From Psychromarinibacter sediminicola (GTDB lineage: Bacteria > Pseudomonadota > Alphaproteobacteria > Rhodobacterales > Rhodobacteraceae), in the NCBI RefSeq assembly GCF_029168335.1, contig NZ_JARGYC010000041.1, positions 1 to 44,604 of the forward strand: a stretch of 44,604 bases of DNA, given 5' to 3'. The translations under genes and the position numbers were made by a program. Numbering within the stretch: the stretch's first letter is position 1; the number at the start of each line of letters is the position of its first letter. Below the pieces are notes generated by a model. The model saw only the letters and a program-made list of their open reading frames with translations. It had not been told where the DNA came from and did no database searches. Shown here in pieces: positions 38,941-44,604 of this stretch.

Positions 38941-41900
38941 TCACTCCGTCCACTGCGCCAGCAGCGGCAGCGCGAGCGCGTGCTCCAGCGCCTGCCGGTA
39001 TCCGACGCCCTGAGATCGCCGCAACAGCTCCAGCGCGGCCTCCCGGTCGCCGTCGGCGTAGGCCTGCATCGCGCCGTAGAACAGCGCCTCGGTCAGCATC
39101 TCTTCGCGCGGCAGGCCGATCTTCGACAACGGGTGCGCGGCAAAGGCGTCCGGGGCCTCCAGCGCGGCGTACAGGTCTTCCGGGCCAAGCCCCTCGACGA
39201 ACTCCCCGACCGCGTAACCCAGCAGGATCTCGCGCCAGACGCCTTCGTCCTCCAGTTCGATCCTCTGCGGCCAGAGGCTCGGATCCACCGTCTGCCATCT
39301 GCGCCGCATCAGCGCCGGGGCGCCCGCCGTCTCGCCCCCCTGAGCGTTCAGGATCAGCGAGACGAGGGCGGCGTAGGGATGGTCGACATTCGCGGTGACC
39401 CGGCGCGCCACCGTCTGCCAGTCGCCGTGCCGGTAGACCGCCTGCGCCACTGCGCGCCAGATCCACGGAGCGACGCAGTGCGCGGTAAAGTCCTCGGCGC
39501 ATCCGGTCGCCTGCGGCAGCTTCTCCATCTCGGCGAGGAAGGTCTCGCCATGCCCCGCCTGGATCGAGATCGAGAAGCGCTGGGCATAGAGGTTCGCCAG
39601 TTCGGTCGGAGGCGCGTCGCTGAACGGGGCCGCGAGAAGCGCGAGGTTGGTCACCTGTTCCGCCGCGGCGTGGCCTTCGAGCGCGTCGACCACCTTGGCG
39701 AGGATCGGGACGACGTGGATACGGAAGGCGGGGTGCTCCTTCGCCTCGGTCAGATAGATCCGCGCGCGGCGCCAGTCCCCGGATTCCGGATCTCCGGCCG
39801 TGAAGGCCAGAAGTCCCCGCAGGTAGGAGATGTAGGCCCGGAACCATTCCGGATCGCCCTGGCCGTCAAGGTCCGGGAGCTGGCCATAGGCGGCCTCGAA
39901 CAGGTCCAGCATCGCAGCGACCCGTTGCCGGTCCTCGGGCAGGGTCGAGCCGGCGAGCGCCTCGGCCGCGTAGAGCGCCAGCATCGGCTTGCCCGAGGTC
40001 TCGGCCATCTCCATGACGCGCCGCATGCAAGGGCGGCGGTCGAGGCGGGCGTAGCAGTCGTTCGCCAGCTGGGACGAGACCACGTAAAGGGTGCTCAGAT
40101 CGTCGATCCGGGCCAGCCCGCTCAGCATGAAGCGCCGGCCAACCGCCAGCGGGCCTGCACCGTCCCCGAGCGGATCGTGGTGCTGCCAGATCGTGCGCCC
40201 CAGCCAGCCCGACTGCGTCGGCGTCAGCCGGTCCGGATCGCCGAGGCTTGCGGCAAAGGCGAGCGCGTCGCTCAGCCATTGGTGCGGAGCGTGCATGCCC
40301 TTGGCGGCGATGAGGCACAGCTCGAAGGGCAGCCGGTCATCGGCGGAAAGGGAGGAGGCGGTTTCTCCGGAAGATCGGTCGAGGAACCATTCCAGTTGCA
40401 TCGTCTCCAGCGTTCCCAGCGTCGGGCGCGTCGGTTCGGCGCAGTCCGATTGCAGGCGCGCCTGCAGGAGGCGTGTCTCTGCCTCGGCGTAGCGGGAGAG
40501 AAAGGCGGCGCGGGCCGCTGCCGGGTCCAATCGGATCGCCCTTTCGAAGTCGGCCGAGGCGACGCTGACCTCGTCGGCGGCCAGATGCGCGATCCCGTCG
40601 GCCACCAAGATTGCCGCGTCCGACGACCCGGCCGGTGCAGGCGCGCCGTGCAGAACGTCCCGCCACAGGGACAGGTGCGCGGCGCCGTCGAGGGGTCCGG
40701 ATTCGGCCACCGAATAGACCAGCGCCCCCAGAAGCCAGTCGAACCGGACCATCGGCCTCGTCTTTTCGGACGCCAGGAGCGCCGCATAGAGCCGGGCGAG
40801 GTCGGTGTGCGAGAAGGTCTTCAGCGCCCAGGACCGGCGTGCCGCCGAGGATGCTTCGAGATAGGCGGGCATGGTCTGCGGCAGCACGAAGCGCTGCGGC
40901 TCGGTACTCACCACCTCGAAGACCTGCTCGAAGATCGCGTCGAAGACCGCCTGCGGGTCGGCGGCGGTCTTTCCGGAGACGACGGCGTCGGTCCAGTCCG
41001 AGTCGAGCGTCACGACGGCGAAATGTCCCGGCTCGATCCGCGCGTCTGGTCGCAGGGCCACCTCGATGCCGGTGAGGCCGAACTCCCGCATCAGCCGCGT
41101 CTTCAAGGTGTCGCGGGCGGCGGCGAAACCGGCCGACGGATCGCCGGCAATCGTGGGTGAGTTCGCGGTCTCGACGGACGAAGGCTGCCGGATGTCGGCC
41201 GTCGTCGGGCTGACGAGAACCCGCACCGGCGCGCTTTCGAAGGTCACATGCCGCAGGCTCGCGGCCAGTTCGCTGCGCCGGGCCTGTTCGGCGGCGCGGG
41301 CGGCGGCCTCCATTTCGTCCGGGGGCGCATCCTCGGCATCCGCCTCCACCGGCGGCGGCAGGAGTTCGTTGACGCTGTCTGGCACCGGCGGCGCGATCAC
41401 CGCCCCGCCGAGGGCGAGACCCTCTGCGTCATCCGCCACGAACGAGGCGAGCGCGAAGGGAAGAAGACGCAGCGGGTGCCCGGCCCTTGCCCAGTCCAGT
41501 ACATCCTCGGTCGTCCGCGCGCCGCGGATCGCGACGAATTCTCGTACGGTGACATCGAACGGCGCGGGAAGGGCCTTCAGGACCTCGCGGACCGCCACGT
41601 CGTCCAGCACGATGCCCGGCCGTTCCAGTAGCAGGGTTCGCAATATCATCGTGAAGTCGACACCGGGCGGCAGAACGCGGCTGTTCGCGTTGCGGTCGCG
41701 TCCAGCGTTCCAGAGGGGCACGCTCCAGTCCGGAACGTAGTAGTAATCCGGCGACCGGGTCGCCGCCTCCGCCGACGTGAACGCCTCGGCGTTCTCGTCG
41801 AAGAACCGGCGCAGGTCGTCGCGATCGAGGCTCCGGACGTCCAGCATGTGCCGCGCGTCGGTGCCGGGCAGCGTGGCGTCGAACACCACCTCTCCGGCAC

Positions 41901-44283
41901 GACGGATCACGACGCGGCCGGGCGGATAGTCGGGGTTCTCGATCAGCCTGAACTGCCCGGGCGCGGGGAGCCCCCAGCGCTCCGCCAGCCGGTTCGCCGT
42001 GGAGCGCCAAAGCACCGGGAACAGCCGGGTGTCGACCACGCGCTCGGCGGAGTATTCCAGCTCGAACACCGTGTCGTCCGGCACGTCCACCGCGTCGATG
42101 GCGTATTCGGCGATGGCATATTGCGGGTCCGCGGCGGCGGTCGCGCCGGTCAGCACGCGGCGCAGCGTGTCGAACCGGTCGTCGCGGGTGCGGGCGTAAG
42201 GGTCGTTCAGGATGTAGTGGGTGAAGCTTTCCAGAGTGCTGATGTCGGCCGCGCCGGTGGCGACGGCAACCCGTTCGTTGAACCCCGCCCTGCGCTCGGC
42301 GATCATCCGTTGTTCCGACTGCATGTAGGACCATGCGCCCGCACCGACCGCCGCCAGCGCCAATACCGCAGCGGCCGCCACGGTCAGCGCCGCGCGTCGC
42401 CGAAGCCGGGCGCAGGCCGCGAGATAGGCGCGTTCCACCGCGCCCAGCCGCTCGGCATAGCGATCCTCCGCCAGCAGGCCGCGTGCCGCCGCCAGCCGGG
42501 AGCCGCGGTGGTTCAGCAGCACCGCCGGCCGGCCCGCCTGATCCCACAGCCGCGCGGCGTCGGCAGTGCCGCGCAGAACCTCGATGCGGTCGATCTCGGG
42601 CTCCAGCCAGTCGCGCATCCGGCTCCATTCGCGGAACAGCGCCTCGTGCGCGACCTCGACGGTGGCGTCCGTCCCGGCGCCGCGCCGCACCACGAGCCGC
42701 CAGGCCTCGAACTGGTGCAGCAGCGATTGCTGATCCTCCGAGAATGCGCCCCAATCGGCGGTGCGCCGGGTGACACTGCCGCTCTCGTCGACGTCGACCA
42801 GCGCCGGAATAAAGGCGCTTTCCGCCAACCGCGCCCGCTGCTGCTGTTCGGTCGCGCTGGGCAAGCGCCCGATCTCGCCACCGGGAGATTGTCCGACCAG
42901 CGCCTTCTCCGCGGCGTCCGCGATCAATCCCGACATGCCGCCAAGCGCCTGATAATCCTCAAGCCGCAACTCGCCCGAGGCACTGAACTGGTCCCACAGC
43001 CGCTGCAGCGTGAAGGCCAGAAGCGGCAGGGCATCGCGCTTCGGAGCGTCTTCCATGAAGGCGTCGACCAGGGTCGGCGAGAGCTTCACGCCATAGCGGG
43101 CCGCCGGCCCCTCGATCACTTCGGCGAAGCGAAAGGGCGGCAGCTGGCGCAGGTCGTAGCCGCGCGCCTTCAGGTCGCGGAAGCTCGGGTGGTTCTGCAG
43201 CTCGGGGAAGCTGTCGGTGCGGATCGTCAGCGCGACCAGCCAGCCGCGGCGGCCCGACAGCGCTTCGGCAAGACAGGTGCCGAGCTGGGTTTCGGCGTCC
43301 CCGGCGGTGCGCAGCAGTTCCTCCGCCTGGTCCACGGCGATCAGGATCGTCGCGCCCGGCGCGCCCGCCGCGGTGCGAAGCCGGTCGGCCAGCCCGTTCA
43401 ACGTCTCGGGCAAGGCGCCGGTCGACAGCGCCCGCTCCAGATTTGCGCGGATCTGGCCCGGCGGGATCGTCACCTTGAGATCGGCGAAGGTGCGCGAGAT
43501 CGCCTCCGCGAAGGCGCCGAGCGGGTCGATGCCGGGCCGGAACGTCCTGAGCGGCAGCCACGCCTGCGTCTCGCGCCGCAGTCGCGGCAGAATACCCGCC
43601 TTGAGGACCGAGGACTTTCCGGCGCCCGACACGCCGAGGATCACCAGCGGCCGCCGGTCGGCGTTGGCGCGCATCGAGCGCAGCTCTTCGATCGCCTCGG
43701 CGATCTCGCGCGAGCGACCGTAGAAGATTGCCGCGTCGGCATCGGTGTCGCCGAAGGAGACGAGGCCCGGGAAAGGGGTCGGGCGCGATGGGGGATCGGT
43801 GGCGAATGCGGTGGGGTCCAGCCCGATTTCGGACTGCGCGCCGAACGCGCGCAGGCTGCGCGCCAGCAGGTCGGCGGTCGATGGGTCTTCGTCGAGCGTC
43901 AGCCCGGCACCCTCGGCGCCCGCGCTCCGCAGGTCGATGCCCTGCGTTTCCGTCAGAACCCGGCGCAGGCGGCGCCCGGACTCGCCTTCGGGCGGCGCGG
44001 CGAGATCCACGAGAAACACGGGAAGAATGCTCTTGCCCATGTACCACGCAGCCTGGAACTCATTGAAGCAGTCGGAGGATGCCAGCCAGTGCCGGGTGAT
44101 GACGCAGATCACCACGCGACACGCGGCGGCCTGGTCGCGCAGCCGGTCGGTCCAGTTCTCGCCGCCCAGAATGTCGAGGTGATCGACGAAGGTGTCGCGA
44201 AAGCCGTTCCGGTGCAGCCAGCCCAGCAGATCGCCGACGAGGGCATCGTCCTGATTGGCGTGACTGATGAAGACCGTGGCCAT
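38941..44283 (-). CDS. TIR - nSTAND1 NTPase - transmembrane - FHIPEP-like - TPR protein
   Basis: A 1780-residue protein. TIR domain 1-135 (ATVFISHANQDD start; E75 in SSDCFNEFQAAW is the likely NADase glutamate). nSTAND1-type NTPase about 170-600: FYGRSREI, Walker A GVSGAGKS (217-224), Walker B ILIAVDQAEEL (313-323, D318). One membrane helix at 630-652. Residues about 735-905 resemble the cytoplasmic domain of FlhA/SctV export gates (FELEYS…LAERWGLPAPGQFRLIENPDYPPGRVVIRR; FTMILRTLLLERPGIVLDDVAVREVLKAL). Then an acidic linker (976-1010), a second weaker export-gate-like part (about 1080-1160), and helical repeats to the end. ATG 44283 has AAGGAG 10 bases upstream. STAND-TIR proteins act in phage defence by destroying NAD+, and that role is inferred here. 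Confidence 0.85.
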   Translation of the reverse strand: MATVFISHANQDDALVGDLLGWLHRNGFRDTFVDHLDILGGENWTDRLRDQAAACRVVICVITRHWLASSDCFNEFQAAWYMGKSILPVFLVDLAAPPEGESGRRLRRVLTETQGIDLRSAGAEGAGLTLDEDPSTADLLARSLRAFGAQSEIGLDPTAFATDPPSRPTPFPGLVSFGDTDADAAIFYGRSREIAEAIEELRSMRANADRRPLVILGVSGAGKSSVLKAGILPRLRRETQAWLPLRTFRPGIDPLGAFAEAISRTFADLKVTIPPGQIRANLERALSTGALPETLNGLADRLRTAAGAPGATILIAVDQAEELLRTAGDAETQLGTCLAEALSGRRGWLVALTIRTDSFPELQNHPSFRDLKARGYDLRQLPPFRFAEVIEGPAARYGVKLSPTLVDAFMEDAPKRDALPLLAFTLQRLWDQFSASGELRLEDYQALGGMSGLIADAAEKALVGQSPGGEIGRLPSATEQQQRARLAESAFIPALVDVDESGSVTRRTADWGAFSEDQQSLLHQFEAWRLVVRRGAGTDATVEVAHEALFREWSRMRDWLEPEIDRIEVLRGTADAARLWDQAGRPAVLLNHRGSRLAAARGLLAEDRYAERLGAVERAYLAACARLRRRAALTVAAAAVLALAAVGAGAWSYMQSEQRMIAERRAGFNERVAVATGAADISTLESFTHYILNDPYARTRDDRFDTLRRVLTGATAAADPQYAIAEYAIDAVDVPDDTVFELEYSAERVVDTRLFPVLWRSTANRLAERWGLPAPGQFRLIENPDYPPGRVVIRRAGEVVFDATLPGTDARHMLDVRSLDRDDLRRFFDENAEAFTSAEAATRSPDYYYVPDWSVPLWNAGRDRNANSRVLPPGVDFTMILRTLLLERPGIVLDDVAVREVLKALPAPFDVTVREFVAIRGARTTEDVLDWARAGHPLRLLPFALASFVADDAEGLALGGAVIAPPVPDSVNELLPPPVEADAEDAPPDEMEAAARAAEQARRSELAASLRHVTFESAPVRVLVSPTTADIRQPSSVETANSPTIAGDPSAGFAAARDTLKTRLMREFGLTGIEVALRPDARIEPGHFAVVTLDSDWTDAVVSGKTAADPQAVFDAIFEQVFEVVSTEPQRFVLPQTMPAYLEASSAARRSWALKTFSHTDLARLYAALLASEKTRPMVRFDWLLGALVYSVAESGPLDGAAHLSLWRDVLHGAPAPAGSSDAAILVADGIAHLAADEVSVASADFERAIRLDPAAARAAFLSRYAEAETRLLQARLQSDCAEPTRPTLGTLETMQLEWFLDRSSGETASSLSADDRLPFELCLIAAKGMHAPHQWLSDALAFAASLGDPDRLTPTQSGWLGRTIWQHHDPLGDGAGPLAVGRRFMLSGLARIDDLSTLYVVSSQLANDCYARLDRRPCMRRVMEMAETSGKPMLALYAAEALAGSTLPEDRQRVAAMLDLFEAAYGQLPDLDGQGDPEWFRAYISYLRGLLAFTAGDPESGDWRRARIYLTEAKEHPAFRIHVVPILAKVVDALEGHAAAEQVTNLALLAAPFSDAPPTELANLYAQRFSISIQAGHGETFLAEMEKLPQATGCAEDFTAHCVAPWIWRAVAQAVYRHGDWQTVARRVTANVDHPYAALVSLILNAQGGETAGAPALMRRRWQTVDPSLWPQRIELEDEGVWREILLGYAVGEFVEGLGPEDLYAALEAPDAFAAHPLSKIGLPREEMLTEALFYGAMQAYADGDREAALELLRRSQGVGYRQALEHALALPLLAQWTE

Positions 44284-44466
44284 CGGGCGATGCTCCTTCT
44301 CGCAGAAATCTACCGCCCGCCTGCCTGTCCATTCAAGGGCGGTGAGCGGGCGTTCCGGCAAGGAGTGCATCGCCGCGGCCCGGCTGGGGGGATGCGGCCG
44401 ACAAAAAATGGCCCGCTATGAAAGCGGGCCATCAAGGTGGGGAGGGAGGAGGGGGCAGGCTCTGGC
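44284..44466. other. Promoter-containing gap upstream of the TIR-STAND gene
   Basis: The gap contains the terminator at 44408-44432, which isolates the TIR gene from the upstream minus-strand gene, so the TIR gene must have its own promoter in about 44284-44402. I see no clear -35/-10 pair. A G-rich run (44437-44458) lies beside the terminator. Confidence 0.5.
44408..44432 (-). terminator. Strong intrinsic terminator
   Basis: ATGGCCCGCT and AGCGGGCCAT form a perfect 10-bp stem around a 5-base loop. On the minus strand the stem is followed by six T residues (44408-44403). It lies 34 bases after the stop of the partial gene at the right edge and should end its transcription. Confidence 0.88.
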
Positions 44467-44604
44467 TCAGAAGCACTGCCAGACGGTGATCCAGTTGCCG
44501 TAGTAGTCGTAGACGGTGGCCCATTCGCAGTAGTAGGCGGTTTCGTAGGAGCCGGCCGTGTCGGCGGCCACGGGGGCCAGGTCGGCGATGGTGTCGAAGG
44601 CGAG
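44467..44604 (-). CDS. C-terminal part of a small unknown protein (partial)
   Basis: The last 45 residues of a gene running in from the right edge, ending in TGA at 44469-44467. The visible part reads LAFDTIADLAPVAADTAGSY, then a Tyr/Trp-rich tail (YYCEWATVYDYYGNWITVWQCF). Two cysteines and many aromatic residues suggest a small exported protein with a disulfide, but the N terminus is outside the window. A strong terminator follows. I cannot assign a family. Confidence 0.7.
   Translation of the reverse strand, partial: LAFDTIADLAPVAADTAGSYETAYYCEWATVYDYYGNWITVWQCF

Noticed and set aside
40810-42160. True type III secretion or flagellar export gate
   Set aside because: Only the cytoplasmic-domain resemblance is present, inside a TIR-STAND protein; the eight-helix membrane part of FlhA/SctV and other secretion genes are absent.
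41848-44421. Long plus-strand frame of 857 codons opposite the TIR-STAND gene
   Set aside because: It is antisense to a gene with clear domains, is rich in Arg/Gly/Ala/His, and has no family motifs; such shadow frames are expected in GC-rich DNA.

Overview
The window looks like GC-rich alphaproteobacterial DNA, most likely from a Rhodobacterales (roseobacter or Paracoccaceae type) genome or large plasmid. The reasons are the base composition, chains of ATGA start/stop overlaps, a TRAP transporter beside a CUT1 ABC transporter, CoxLMS-type molybdenum hydroxylase genes with coxG, a DUF2783 protein behind a flavin monooxygenase, and a G/C hairpin intergenic motif that I associate with this group. 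Taxonomy and replicon type are inference. The genes are mostly accessory: catabolism, transport, regulation, surface glycans and one large conflict-type protein.

Layout. 1-4.5 kb: two translationally coupled LuxR-type regulators with N-terminal HTH (the second is cut off near the left edge), divergent from a SnoaL-like / GNAT / MFS operon that ends in a decayed AA_synth-like gene. 4.6-9.9 kb: two SAM methyltransferases, a small exported protein, a solitary short tyrosine recombinase, and a GcvA-type LysR gene divergent from a DUF1127-like small protein. 10.1-12.7 kb: a LuxR regulator divergent from an FAD monooxygenase and its DUF2783 partner, with a perfect dyad between them. 13.0-13.2 kb: a cupin remnant.

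13.3-24.4 kb: the metabolic core. One minus-strand operon of nine genes encodes a binding protein, two permeases, an ATPase, the FAD, FeS and Mo subunits of a molybdenum hydroxylase, a 3-hydroxyisobutyrate-dehydrogenase-like enzyme and CoxG. It reads as import of a small organic compound followed by its oxidation. Next to it lie a TetR gene (TTG start) and a divergent NIPSNAP gene. Nearly identical 18-bp inverted repeats sit in front of the operon and between tetR and NIPSNAP, so one regulon is likely. 24.5-29.4 kb: a SorC regulator, the TRAP genes dctP-dctQ-dctM and an SMP-30 type lactonase, a likely sugar-acid or polyol uptake unit.

29.9-32 kb: a sulfotransferase, a 60-bp hexamer array, phased 10-bp repeats, tRNA-Thr(GGT), and 654 bp further on a second copy of the tRNA 3' end, which is the mark of an integration site. 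32-38.5 kb: a GMC oxidoreductase, a family 25 glycosyltransferase, a DegT aminotransferase, a family 2 glycosyltransferase and a divergent CelD/BcsL-type acyltransferase. This resembles a surface polysaccharide or LPS decoration locus and contains a perfect 18-bp palindrome resembling a par site. A 200-bp tandem duplication follows.

38.7-44.3 kb: a 1780-residue protein with TIR, STAND-type NTPase, one membrane segment, a region resembling the cytoplasmic domain of type III export-gate proteins (FlhA/SctV), and a helical repeat tail, followed closely by a 66-residue ORF. This pair is the best candidate for an undescribed system, probably a membrane-anchored TIR defence or cell-suicide device. 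The right edge holds the end of another minus-strand gene with a strong terminator.
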